NCBI GenBank assembly: GCA_016987375.1
Contig: PJRA01000313.1
Coordinates: 3,598,404-3,662,403, forward strand
Length of the DNA stretch: 64,000 nt
Origin: Brachionus koreanus
Lineage: Eukaryota > Rotifera > Eurotatoria > Ploima > Brachionidae
Direction of reading: 5' to 3'
Position numbers and translations under genes: made by a program. Shown here one piece after another: positions 48,167-63,100 of this stretch (position 1 is its first letter; every line of letters begins with the position of its first letter). The notes beneath the pieces were generated by a model. That model was not told the DNA's origin. It did no database searches and saw nothing but the letters and a program-made list of their open reading frames with translations.

Positions 48167-51100
48167 ATGATGCTTGAAAATTCGTCTGACTGCATTAAAA
48201 CAGATCCGAATGTTGTTCGTTTATCGTTGAATTCGTCATCATCTTTGTCTTCATCTTCAACTTCGTCTTCCATCGAACCAGCCAAAGAAGAGGAACCGTC
48301 TCAAACCGATACCGAAACTCAAATTGAAGCAAATAAATCAAACACAATCGAAGCTAACTTCACTCAGACCAAATCAAAAATTTTCAACCAGGCACAAAAA
48401 AATAATGACGATGAAAGTTCATCGGTCAAAGTTGGAATTCGGTAAGAATAATAAAAATAAAAAAATTTGATTGATTTAAAGCCTAGTTTATATCCAATGT
48501 TTATTTTTTAATTTATGCAAATTTTAATTTTGATAAGCAAAAAAAAAATAATCTAAATTTAGCGAGTCTATTTTCAATTTTAAAATTTTATTTAACAAAA
48601 AAATAGTAATTATTTTCACTTATTTAAATTTTATAATATGATACTTAAAAAAGCTTTAGGTGGGAAATTAGATGAAAAAATTATAAATTAGTTTTAAGCT
48701 CTATTTGACTAGTATTTTTCATAAAATATTTTAAATTTTATTTGAATAAAATTTAATATTTTAGTATCAAATTAAATTCTATTTTTTTAATTAAATTTGA
48801 AAATCTCTATAAGAAAACAATGAAAATCAAAGCTAATATTTTATGAAATATTTTTAAAATTTATATTTATTGAAGTCACATTTAAAAAAAAAATATATTT
48901 TTGAAATTTTTTTAATCACTTTATTTTTACTTTTTGGTTCGATTTAAAAAAGAAGGCTTTTTCAAATTTCGTCAAGACCTTTATACCCTCTATATCAATC
49001 CATTTCGGACTCATTTGGGTGATGTATAAATTAATTAGCTTGGAAAAAAATAATTATATGCAAAAAATTAGTCATCTTTTGTACAAAATTTCTAAATGTA
49101 ATTTAAATTTGTATTCAGACTCAAAAGTTGGAGAATATTTGACAGTGAGACATTGAACAGAATTTAAGAAAACATTTTTTAAACTAGCCTGTTTCTTTCG
49201 CAAAAATAATTTATTTTAGTAAACCCGAATAATTTCATTAAATTTTCTTTTTTTGCAAATATTTTAAAATTAAAATTTAAATAAAATTTTTATTTAATAA
49301 AAAAGTATCCGCCCTCAATCGATTCGTGAAAGAATAGAATTGTGTAAAATTTGCACAAGTGTGACCCCAGGTGAGCCACAAGTAACTCTTGGTCACAAAG
49401 ACGATAAGACATTTACATATGACTATGTTTTCGATATTGGCCTTGACCAGGAGAATATTTTTGAAAAAAGTGTAAAAAATCTAATAGACGGATGTTTCGA
49501 TGGGTATAACGCCACTGTTTTGGCGTATGGTCAAACTGGCTCTGGTAAAACCTACACTATGGGTACATCATTTGACCCGACTATTCAGAGAGAAGAGGTT
49601 GGCATTATACCCAGAGCGATAGAATATATGTTTGAGAAAATTGAAAAATTAAAAAATGAATGCTCTAAAGAGGAAAACAATCTCCCATTTAATAATCTAG
49701 AAATTCAAGTCTTGGCCCAATTTATGGAATTATACAATGAAGAAGTTATAGATCTTTTTGCCAATGTCCCTAGTGTTTCTTACTCTTCCAATGTAATCGA
49801 TACAGACGGTCAAGTCACGGCCAGTGAAACATTCATTTTTAATAAGAGCATTAAATCAAAAATTGAAATACATGAAGATCAATATGGAGGCATAAATGTT
49901 CAAGGATGTTCAAACCGAGAGGTTCGATCGACTCAAGAAACTCTAGAAATGCTTAAAACAGGAGCTAGAATTCGAACTACGGGAGCAACTAACATGAACT
50001 TACAATCTAGTCGTTCTCATGCAATTTTTACCATTCACCTTAAACAATGTAGATTCATGAAATCAGATTCGGCCGAGAATGAGTTGGAAACCTTGAATGC
50101 GAAATTTCATTTTGTTGATTTGGCAGGTTCCGAGCGTTTAAAGAGAACAGGAGCCACAGGACATCGTGCCAAAGAGGGAATCTGCATAAATCGAGGATTA
50201 GTAAGTTTTGTTTGCTATTTTTGAAAATAGAAAAAAATAATTATAAAAAATATAATAATTTTTAGCTTTTAAAATTTTTTAATTAATTTTGTTTTAATTA
50301 AAAAAACATTTTCGCTAAACTTTTTTTTTCAATTATCAGCTAGCTTTGGGGAATGTAATAAGTGCTTTGGGTGATAAAGAAAAAAGGGGCTGTCATGTTC
50401 CATACAGAGATTCAAAGCTTACTCGTCTTCTTCAAGATTCTTTGGGCGGCAATAGCCGTACACTGATGATTGCATGTATATCACCTTCAGATCGAGATTT
50501 CATGGAAACTCTCAACACACTGAGGTATGCGAATCGAGCCCGGAACATAAAGAATAAAGTTTTTGTTAATCAGGATAAGACTAGTAAGCAAATAGCTCAG
50601 CTAAAAGCAGAAATTGAGCGTTTGAATTATGAGTTAATGCAGTTTAAATCAAGAGCTATGAGCAAACCAATATTTCCACACTCTGAGACCAGTAATTCAA
50701 TCTCTTCGTCTCGGACTACATCAACAGTAACAATCACTCCCATAACCTCTTGCAATTCTTCAATTGCCAATGGCTTTGGACTTAATTCTGATTCAAAAGA
50801 CATTGAATTACTCAATATAATTAATGAATTAAAACAAGAGAATAGTATGTTATTAAAAGAGAATCAGTCGATGCGTATGAGAATTAAGGCAATGAATGAA
50901 ACCATAGAAATTACCCGAAATAAAAATTGTGATCTCGAAGTTAACAATCAACGGTTAGCAAAAAAAAATAATCGTTTTAGACAAAAATATTCTGAGGATG
51001 AATTTGACGAAAATGATGGTGAAAACTATGCTGAATGGAACCAAATTTCAGATTATATAACAACTATAGAAGAACTCAAGTAATTGTTAATTTATTTGCT

Positions 51101-54100
51101 CGCAAAATCCAATAATACTCCTTTATTTATAAAACTTACCAATTAGCCAAAAATTATTAATTGCCTCTCTGGTTTATTACTATTTAAATAACTTGATTTT
51201 AGATTTGCAAATTAAATCAAACAAAGATACGAATCTTTTTAAGGTTTTGTTATCTTTTAAGCTAAGAAAATTTGATGAAAAATTTCAAATAATATTACAT
51301 TTAGATAATTTTAAAATCAAGGTTTTAAATGATTCATTAATTCAATTTTCAACCAAATATTTTAATTTAAAACCAAAACTCATTATCTGAAAGAGCAAAA
51401 TTTTGGCTTATAAATTTGTGAGAAATTAATTTTTATAACAGTAAAGGAATAAAAATGTTGACATTATTAGAATTGCTTTTAATTAATTCCAATTCTCAAC
51501 GTTAAGTGTTAATCTTAAAATATAAAAAAATTTAAAGTTAACTTTAAAGATGTGTAAAATCTGATGAATATTAGAAATAAAAAGACAATCTTTAATTTAA
51601 ATTATAAATTAAAATTAAAATTAAAATGTGATTAATTTTCCAATTTTAATGTCCAACTTTAGAACTTATTCTAAAAATATTTAATTTTACTTAAAATTCA
51701 AAAAAATAAAATGCTAAAAAATTGAAAAAAAAATTTGAAGTTCAAAAAGTCCACCTATTTTGTTAAATTTTATAAAAATTAGAAATTTAATTCTAAAATA
51801 TTTTCAATTTTCTTGCTCTCATTAACCCATCGAAATTATCTAATTTTGAATAACAAAAATTTCAGGTAATTAACATAAATTGAATTCATGTTCAAATCGA
51901 TTTAAGTTTATTTTTTTTCTATTTTCAATAATGCAAATAAAAATTTAAAAAATAAATTATTTATTTTTTTTTAAATTATAAGATTAAAACAACCTTTGAT
52001 TAATCAGCAAAATTATTCAAAAAAGTCACTTTTTAGATTATGTTGACTTTTTTACTCATTTTATTTTTCAAGTTCTAATCCGAACTTAATAAAAAGAGAT
52101 TAAGTTTTAAAAAAATGCCCAGTCAAAATATTATCGAAAATAATAACTTTATTGACAAATTACTCAGTTTCTATATTATGCATAAAAAAAAAACGATTTT
52201 GAAGCTTCCAAAAATTTTTATCAAATTAGTTTTTATTTTACAATCTAAAAAAATTAACAAAATAGTTTAGTTTGCTTAATTATTCGTTAAGTATTTTTTT
52301 CATCGATCTTAATTTGAAACCAATTCTGGATCATAATCGAATAGAATTTAAAATTTTTTTCTTTATCATAAGAATCTAAAATAAAAAGAAACAATAGTAG
52401 TTTAGTTAATTATTTAAGAAATAAATAAATAATTATAAAGTGAAATTTTTTTGTTTGATTTTAATTGAGAACAATTTTCATAAAAAAGTAGTTAAATTTA
52501 TCAGCAAAAAAAATAAATTTGAAAAAATTATAAACCAGATTTATGCATCAGAAAGACGCCAAATAATGAGCAAATAATTCTCTCTAAAGTTGTGTTTCTG
52601 AAGCCCAACCACACCAAATTTGCAAGTATTCAAAAGGATTTTATTTTAAGATTGTATTTGTTTAACTATTGAAATTTACCATTTTTACAAAGCCCTTTTT
52701 CTAATTAATTTAAAATATTTCCCGCTAGGTCGTCTAAGTGTCATTTTGATTTTATGATTCACTGTAGTCAACTATACCCAATCGACTTTAGAAAAATTTA
52801 TTAACCATAACTAGAAAAATTTGGTCAATATTTGGCTTGAAGAAACTTTACAGATCAAAATGATAAATTATAATTAGAGATTTTTCTAGTCACTTCCAGT
52901 GAACTTTATTAAGACTTTGCAGCGATGCGAAATCTAATTAATTAAAAAAAAACCTTTAAAGAATGTTTTTTCTAAAATTATTAGAGAAAAATCAAATCTC
53001 TTTCAAAAGAGCTTATACAAAACGAATTTAGTTCTAAAGTTTAACTTTATTTAAAGGTGTAAATTACAAGAATCCGAATCGATTTGTAAACAATTGCAAT
53101 TGCAGCAGTCCAAACAAAATTCCAATCCGTCATACTCACTTAAGCTGAAACAAGACGAACAAGGTAAATTAAAATGTTTTATTAGACTTCGCCAAAATTT
53201 ATGAATTTGTTAAATGGCTTCATTTTTTTCTTAGAGTATTTGATCTTAATTTTTTAAATCAACTTCTTAGTTTAGTTCGATTCACAATTTTAAATTAATC
53301 AGATCGGTAATTTTACCTTTTATATTATCTGGTGGGTTAACCATGGATACCAAGAAACAAATCTCTCGAGCACATTGAATTTTTTGTTTATTAATTGATT
53401 TTCGATAATCCGTAATCGCCAGACTAATACACCTTTATGCCTCGACTGACACAAATGTGTCTGATCGGATATTCCCGAAAAGCAATATTTCGGTTGACTC
53501 AAATAAATTTTTCAAATATTAATTTATAAAAAGCTTAGGATATGAATTAATTACTAATAAACAAGAATTTTTAGTGAGAAACAAACCATTTTTATTTGTA
53601 CAAATGATTTATAAGTCGCTCATAAAATACAAATAACTTATTTTCAAAAAATAATTTATCTTAATATTTTTTATTTATTTTACTGGAAAATAACTTTTTT
53701 TTTTCATTTTTAAAAGATTTTTAAAATATTCCTCAGTTAGAATTAAAATTTACTAATCAAAATAATAGCTCTATCGTTCTACATGAAAACCTCAAAGCAT
53801 ATTTTAAATTATTTGTAAAAGTAAAAGTCTAAATAAAAATTTAATATTTCATAGTGGAAAAATTTCTTTCATTAAATTCCCTTCAATTTTTATATTTTTT
53901 TTTAAATAAAAAATTGACTTATTTCTTAATTTATTAGATAACTTAAATAATTAAAAAAATACTAATTTCGGATTAAGATCTTTAAAATGTAATTTAGATT
54001 TAAAAATACCCCGTCTACATTATAATTTAGTCATATTTTCGTTTCAAAAATTATTATTATTTGTGTACAAATTTTCTTTTTATATTTTTATCTATTTTTT

Positions 54101-57100
54101 TTAATTTAAACAAAAATAAGAGTACATTTTAATTACATTCCAGGGTTTCAGTCTTCAATCAAAAAAAACAAAAATATTTTCATAAATATTTTACTCTCTA
54201 TTTTGCTAGTTTTGAAAATAAATTTTTCTGTTTCGAAGCTATTTAATCTTATAAGCTTGGTCTTTTTTAAATGGTCTTTTCCAAACCTAATCAAGGATTT
54301 GTTCGTATGCTTTGAACAACTTAAATTACTAAACTTTAAAATTGAGCCAAAGATTGACCATAAACAATAAAAAATCTTTAGTTTATTTGGCATAAACTCA
54401 ACCGACTAAACAAGTAATTACAATTTATTGAAATTAAAGCTATTGAATTTTTTTATTTATTTAAATCGATTGAAAATAGTGGAAAATAGTACAAGTTAGA
54501 TAGTCGGAAAAATGCGAAAATTTAGCTTCCGAATTTGAATAAAAAGTCTAGACTGCTTAAAATATTCAAGTGAATTGAATTGGAACTTTAAGCGTTAATT
54601 TGTCTTAATTGAACTTTTAAGACCTCAAATTTCCATCTTTTCCTAAATATCGACTTGGTCTAGTAAAAATTCAAATCAAATATTTAGATTAAGTCACATT
54701 GATTCTATAGAATAAAAATGATTATAACTTTTTTTAGCAAGTTTAATTAACATTATATTTTATTTTTTAAGGCTGAAGAATTTCAAACAAATTTAAAATT
54801 ACTTTAGAATATTAAGTTAAATTTGAAAAATATTTGCAAATCTACTTGATTAATTCAAATAAGTTTATAATTTAGTTTAAATCTCTGTCGCATTTAGATA
54901 ATGTCGTGACAAGAAATTTTTATTTTTGTTAGAACAAATACACTTGATTTGATTTATCGCAAGAGTATTCTAATTAAAGCACTAGTCAACTAGAATAGAT
55001 CTAATTTTATTTTTCAAAAAGCCTATGTTTTAAGTATTTTCTATGTCTAAACCCTAAAAACATCGAAATTTTGATAATTAAATTCATTTTAAATTGCTAA
55101 GCTTGATCGATTTTTCTTAAACTATTTTATTCGTATAGATTATTTGCTCAGTTTTCACTTGACAATCCAAGTAAAGATGTTTGTTTGACTTTTTTGACCT
55201 TAAATTATTTTAACTTTTAATATTTTAAAAAATTTTTCCGCAAATAAAGCTTTTTGTTTCTAATTAAGAAATAAATTTGTTCTATTGTTAGAAGCAAACG
55301 CACTTGAAATTTTAAGGTGGTAGCTCAAATTACAAAAATTGACCCTCAAGAACCAAATCGATCATGTAATTTGGTAATTTAAAATCAAAAAATCACAATA
55401 TTAGAGTTAAATTACAACTAGAAAATCAAGCTCTTGCAAATACTTAACTTGAAGATTTCACTATTACGCTTCTCATAGGCTCAATTTTAAAATTTTATTT
55501 TCCATTTTTTTATTTGTTTTTTTTTTCGAGTTGTATGTTACTTTATATTGTTTAGCTTGTTATTTAAATCGTTTAGGCCATTACCTAATATCAAGCGTAA
55601 TCAAATCTATGTTTGGTAAAAACCTTTTTTTTGTTAAAATCTTTCCTTAATTAAAAGTAGATTTAAATCTGCTAGGCAATATTAATTTTTTGAACGTATA
55701 AATTTTACTTATTTTATTTTAAGAGAATGCCATGAGGAAATTCTTTTTAGAATCGATTTAGCCTGGTTCTCAGGCCTTCATTTTTAGAAATAATCAAATT
55801 TCAATAAAAAAAAATTGTATAAATTTTAGCTTAGCTTGTTTGACAAATTTTACATCCAAAGGGCGTTCTATCTTTAATTAATATTGGCTTTAAAAAAAAT
55901 GCTTCGAAACTATGTTCAAACATCTGCAGGCGTATGGGTTTGTCTTAAATATTTGCCATTGATATTAGGGCTTCTAAGATAGAGACTTATGAAACGGTGA
56001 ACCGTGTTATGCAAAGCTTAAAACGCGAGCCATTTTTTTTACTTCAAAAGTCTTTATGATTTGAAAAGACTTATGACTCTTATGATTTACGTAATCAAAA
56101 ACAAATAGTCCTTTTCTTAGTCATTTGATTGCTGATAAAAGTGGATTAAACACACATAAGGGATTCGGACTTATATTAAAGCTAAAGAAAAATTTTAAAA
56201 TTTAAAATTCTTTTTTTTTTTAAGATACTATTTCAACAAATTTGTTGCAATCTATTGATTTGACTACGGCCAGTAACAAGAAATTGATAGACGAAGCCAA
56301 AAAAGATATAGAGACTGATTTAGCGCGACTTAAGCAATTAGAAAACAAGCTAAAGCTAGAAAATTCAGTCAACACAGATCAGGATATTTCAATTAGCCAG
56401 ACCAACAAGGAAGAAGAAGACGAAAATTTGAACGATTTGATTCAGCTATACAACGATTTAAACGATAATGTCGACCCGGAGTCAGGCAGTAAGAGTGAAC
56501 CTTGCAAACTAATAGAAAAAAATCTAAATAACATAATACTAAAAATTGATATTAAAAAACGATTAATTGACGAACTAGAGAATAATTCTAAAAATCTTGA
56601 AGTTCTTAGAGTTCAATACGAGGAGAAAATGTCAATTTTACACGATCGAATCAAACAAATCGAAGACGAGAGGGATAGAGTCATCGCTAATATGAGTAAG
56701 TTTAATTTTTTTATTATATTTTTGTTTAAAAATCAAACTTGATACTTGAAAACAAAATATTTATAATAAGTGAATTTATTTATTTAAAAGTTAAAGGCAA
56801 AAATTATTAATAATTATTAACCATTCTAAAATCTTTTTATCAATAATCAAATAAAATTATAGTTTAAATTTGCTCTTAAATTTCAGTAAATATAAGAAGC
56901 ACTTAAAATTCGAGAAAAAATATGTCAAAAAAAAAATTAACAACTTTTAAAAGTTTTATTTGCCGACTGAAAACAACAAATTTATTTGCTTGAATTGCTC
57001 CAGACGATATTTATTAACAAAGTCAATAAGATAAATTTGTTTCATATTCGAATAATTATTTTAAAAATGTCATTAGCTTTAAATAATATAATCATAGTGA

Positions 57101-60100
57101 AATTTCAGAAATTTAATTGTAATAAAATTTTTCTTAATTTTCTTTTACAGTTTTTTTTTAAATTAGAAGAAAATTTTGAATTTTAAAGATTAAAATTTTT
57201 TATTCAAAATATTGGGGTGAGTCAAAAAATTTTGCTTTTTTTTTCCTTTTGTAATTTATCGATAAAAAAAAAAGTTAGCTAAATATAAATCATTATGCTC
57301 TATAATATTTAGCCATCTATCAGCGTGTTTACGACTCAAATAATTCACGTAGCCTTATTTTGTCTTTATTTGTAAAATTCCGTCCTTTAAATTGAATCAA
57401 AGAGCAAAAAAGATGATAATCAGAAGAGATTTCTATTATTTGCCATTGTTTTTCAAGCTATATGAGGTCTGGATTTATCTTTAAGGAACAAATCTAGCTT
57501 TCGGTTGATCAAGAAGGATATTTTTCTTAAAGTGAAGCAAATATTTGTTCTAATTGTTCACAATAAAGATCTGCACTTATGTATTTGAAGCACGATCGTC
57601 TGGAACTAGCTCAAAGTGTATTACCAACTGGAAATTGCATCAAAGAAACAAAATCAGCTTTTTATCAAAGCATTCTCTTTTCACGACTCCTTGACTTTTT
57701 CTTCCTCTGGAGGCTCATATCACCACTATTAAAATTTTTTAAAATGAATCTTGTTAAAATTTTACTATACTATTCAAACACATTTTCACCTTTCACGAGA
57801 CATTTCGTTTAAATTTTTCATTTTTTACAATTTATTAGAATTAAATTAACAAAAATTAAACATATCATTTTAAATAAACGGAGATAATAAAATAAAAAAA
57901 TCCACCCGTTTAAAAAATGCAAAATTTTATGGCTCAACATATTAAATTTAAACCTTACTGTATATTATTAGGTAACAGGTAGGTAGAAAAAATTAATTTA
58001 AAAAATAAAATTCATTTTAGAATTATATAGGTATTTAATATCATTCTTAATTACGAGTTATTTAAGTTTTATTGTTTTAACTTGATTTAGATTGAATTAA
58101 ATTTTTATTTTTTTTAAAAAAGTAATAATTGAACATTTTTTGCCTCTTAGAAAATTATTGAGGGTCAACAATTTTTTTTCGGGTTTTCATTTTTTTCTAG
58201 TTCTTAACATGAGAATTATTTTTGACAATTGCATAGCAATATTATTATTTCCAAATTTCATGCACTTAAATAATTTAAAAAAAGTTTTTGTTAAGAACAA
58301 TTATGGTGATATCAACCACCTTTTTTTCATTTCAAAAAGTCAATTAGACAATCATTTCGATCATCATTTTACCACATTTGAAGATATGTAGATCAGAATT
58401 GCTTTCGAAATTTAATTAAAATTGGCCTCTTTAAATATCGGTTAACCTAAATATTTGCTAGTTATTTAATCGATTAGTCCTCGGTAAATTGGTCCGCATT
58501 TTAAATAAACACTAAAATGGATAAATATTTTTTTAAAAAGTACCCTAAAGCATTTGCTTAAACTACTCAGTCTACATTTTTTATTCTACATTAATTCTAA
58601 TTGTTCCTTAATAGTTTTCGTTTTATAAACGCATCAATAATATCAACCTTGTCTAATTTATTTTTATTTAGCCAAGCAGAGTGCTGATAGCCGAAACGAC
58701 GAACAAATAAAAAAAATTAAACTAGAATACGAGCTTAAAATAAAAGGTCTTCAGTCCGATTTGAACAAATATGAACAGATAAAAAATAAAAACCAACAAA
58801 TGATAAAGAATGCTTTAGAGAGCGAAAAACAATTGCAACAGTTACGCAAAGAGATAGTTGATATGAAAAAATTAAAAGTGAAACTAATGAATCAATTGAG
58901 AGAGGAAACTCAGAAAAGCAAACAAGACGAGCAACGTCGCATGAGAGAAATCGCTATTCTGAAACGAGACCATCTCAAAAAAGACAATCAGATAAAATCT
59001 CTTGAGGCTGAAAAACGATGCAGAGACATAGTTTTAAAACGAAAACAAGAACAAATTCAAGCTTTGAGAAAATTTAATTCGAATAGAATTCAATCGGAAA
59101 GACCACCGAGTACCAGAATTAGCCAGTCGGTCGACTCAGAAGCCACTCGATCTCAGACTTCGACTAATCGAAAAAATTCCGAAAACTCGTTCATGAGTAA
59201 AAGAACTGCCAATTATCAAATCAAATGGACTAAAATTAGCGATTTTGTAAGTATTATTAACCTTTGCAAATCCTTATATTTTGAATCTATTACATTCTAA
59301 AATTTTAAATTTAAGATTAAGTTAAAAAGTTTTTTCTTAAACATTCACACAATAAAAAATTAAATAAAAAAAAAACAGTTAATAAATTGATAAAATGTTC
59401 AAACAGCATGGATTTTTTTTAAAGTCGAATTTTTTTTTCAAAAAATTGCTTAATTTTTTTCATCAATTGTAATTCATTTTTGAAATTTTTGAAATTTTAT
59501 TTTTTGCCGGTAAACAGTCTACATTCTTAAATTAATCTAAAATGTTGAAAAAATCATTCAAAAAAAAGAATAATTACTTTAAATAGTAGTTCAATTAAAA
59601 TGAAGTTTAAAATAAAAATACTTTGAAAAAAAATTTTTTTACAAATTTAATAAACTTGTCATAACATATCATCTGGTATTTTCTTTTATCTAATAAAATC
59701 ATATCTTGACGGAAAAAAAGATATTCGTTGTATCCAAAATCCCATGTGTTATAGAAAAAAATTTACTTTAAAAATTTTATGGAATTAAAATCAAAAAGAA
59801 ATCTTGAAATTTTAAAAAAATTTTCAATTGTCGATTGTTTGGTTTGAGTTTATTAAATCAATTTTAGTTTCAAGCTTAAAGGTTTTTTAGAAAACAACAG
59901 ATTCTGAAAATGTTATCTTATTCATAATCAGAATTTTTTCAAATGAAATTAATTTCATTAATTTAAATCTTAATAATTAAGAATAAAAGCTCTGTTATTT
60001 CATTTAGGTAAAATTTAAAAATAATTTTTTACTTAGGTGTAAAATAAATTTTTAAAAGAAATCATTTTTTAAGCTCCAGAGTTTTGTTTTAATAACGAAA

Positions 60101-63100
60101 TTAACTTTTAGTCTTCTTAGCTTAATTCCAAGTTTTTTACAATCGTGACGAATTTAGCCTTTTCATCTTTTAATGATAATAATCAAGTTTAGGATTGACA
60201 AAGCTAACCTTTGGCAGTTCTATAGTGTGTTTAGTTTGACTTTTAGAAACATAAAAAAAATTTGCCTTTTTTTTAAAAAAAAAATTTAAATTTCAGACAT
60301 TTATTTTTATCTATTGAAATTCACTTATTGAAATAAAATTTTTTTTTAAATAAAATTAGTTGATAAAAGCTAAAAGAAGGAAAGGAAAAAATATCAGGTT
60401 GTAATTTATTTTTTTAACTAACTAATCTATTACCGATTATTTATTGGAACATTTTAAAATTAAGCAAATAATTGAAAAATAAAAATTTTCTTTATTTCGA
60501 TGTTTTATAAATTTTAGGATATTAATATTTTTGTTTTGCAAATAGATAAACGCAATTATTGTCAAAAAACAAACGATAAGCTTGATAGAACGCGAAATGG
60601 AGCGATTTTTGGAACAACGCGAGCGTATTAGTCGTAAATTAAATCGCTTACTCAAACGCTATGAAAAAGCTTTGTTGAAAGAGTCTAACATGGCCAACTC
60701 AAATAGTCTGAGCGCAAATAGCTCTAGTTCTAGCACGGCTAGTACAGATGCCATAAATTCCAAATCAGCCATAGAGCCAAACAAACTTGAAGAAATAAAA
60801 GAGCAGATTGACATAATGAAATCAAATATCGAGTATCTTCAGGATCAAATTGCTGAGTGTCAGACTAATATAATTCAGCTAGACGAGGCCAAAGATGGAA
60901 CTGATTACTATTCTTTAGAAAATTTGGTCCTCACTATCGGTTCAATTGATGAGGCTAAGTTTATGATTAGAAAATTTTTAAATTTAACCCTAAACAAAGG
61001 AGTCTTAGCCGCTCAAAAAGAGTATTTAAACAACGAATTAGAATATGAATTGAATCAATTGGAAAAAGATTTCAATGTACAGCAAAATTTGGTTCAACAA
61101 ATAATTCAATCTGGTCAAATAAGTGAAGAGTTAGCCAAGCAGATTTTGGCTAATAGCGAAAGTACTAAAGCCCTACCGACAAATAATAACTTAAATCTTT
61201 TAAACGAGTGCAATGATAATTTTGAAATAGATGAAATTATTTTGGCACCAATAATGGACGATTCCTCAAGCGAGTCTGAGGAAGATGAAGAAATAACTCG
61301 AATGGTCGATCAAGACACAAATCAATTCAAGTCTTACGAGAATTTAATATCTCCGGTTTCATCAAACAACCAAAATTCAAACAGCCAGTTGGACAATTCC
61401 TACAAAGCAAGGCAGGTGATTACCAGCGGGCCGCAGGATCTCCTGTTCGTGTCCACTTCGACTTCAAATGCTTCGACTGAGATAAACATTAAGACGTCTC
61501 AAACTATTAAAATAACTTCTCCATTGCCTGGCTTGATTCAGCAATCAAGTCGAATAGATTCAAAATCTTACACAAAAATACCAGAAATTGTTGATCAAAA
61601 AAAATCCAACACTGACTGCTCTTATATTCCTATGTCCAAATCGGTTATTGTACCGCATGTAGATCGCAACAATTCTAGAATGACAAGATCATCTATTTCA
61701 AGGCATAATTCCAAAGACAGTGTGATGTCAATGTCACCACCGGGATCACCAAACTACAAGAGAATGTCTTCACGTGATAATAATGTTTTTAATAGATTAA
61801 CTAGTGAAACCAAGCAGTCTCCGAAACCAGAACAGTAAGCATTATTTTAAATGATTTTATATAAACACTGTTAGTTGGTGATTGATATATGAAAAAAAAT
61901 GCTTTTATTCTAGAAAAAAAAATTTAGAAAAATTAAAAATACCATTATTTTTGCCTAATGAAAAATTCAATTCATTTATTTTAAATTTAAAAACTAATTA
62001 AAATTCTTAAATTTTAAAACTTTTTTTTCAAAATCACAAATTAATTGAAAATTCTAAAATTTATTTTATTTTATTCTAAATAACAAAATTTTAAATTTAC
62101 TCATTTTAATTATTTTTTTAATTTTTAATTTTCGAATTTTAAAATTTTTTTTTAAGGGGCATTGTTAAACCTTATTCGGGCAACACATCCCGCTTTAGAT
62201 CATCACCTATTCTACTCACTCACGTAGCTGAAGGCCACTCTAAAGCTATATTGTCTATCGATTCGTATGAATACCAATTTTTTACTAGCAGCAAAGATAG
62301 CACAGCTAAAGTATGGGATTTGACGACAGGTCAGGAAACATCTTCTCTTGGCGGACATACTAACAATGTTATTAAAATTAAATATTGTCCATATACGAAA
62401 TTGTGTTTCACAGTCTCAAACTATTATGCTAAAGTATGGGATCTTAGAGAATCAAACAAACGCTGTGTCAAAACTTTATGGTAAGAAACTATAACTTTAA
62501 TAAATTGGACTGAAATTTTGACTTTTTTAAAAGCTCTTCTGGTTTGGCTAATGATGGAGACTATATTGTTGCCACTGGTCAAATAAAAACCAATACCCGG
62601 GTTCTACAAAATGAAATGCCGTTTGGAGAAAAACTCATTAATGACATATCTTTAGATAAATACGGCTATAATTTATTCACTGCTTCGGGCAGTTCGGTAA
62701 AAATATGGGATTTGAGACAATTTTTACCTATTGGAAAATTGTCCGGAGGGCATGCATCTTCAATTACTACTATGTTGGTTGACGATAATTTGCTCATTAC
62801 TGGTTCAAAAGATCACTATATTAAAATATTTGAAATAAACAGTTTTTATTCTGGTGACAATGATGTAAATAATGGTAAAGTAATTTCACCTAAGTATCAC
62901 TTGACGCCTCCACACTACGATGGTGTACAATCTTTATGCAGGATAGAAAATTTATTATTCAGTTGCTCTAGAGACATGTGCATTAAAAAATGGAGCATGG
63001 ATGATTTCCAATGCAAACAAGTATTAATTTATTTATAAGTTTTAAATTCTAAATATTTTGGACTAATTTGTGTATATAAAAAAAATTTTTTATTTCTCAA

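Noticed and set aside
53320..53502. Less AT-rich antisense frame in KIF21 intron 4
   Set aside because: Could be an old transposon, but no diagnostic motif or ends were found.
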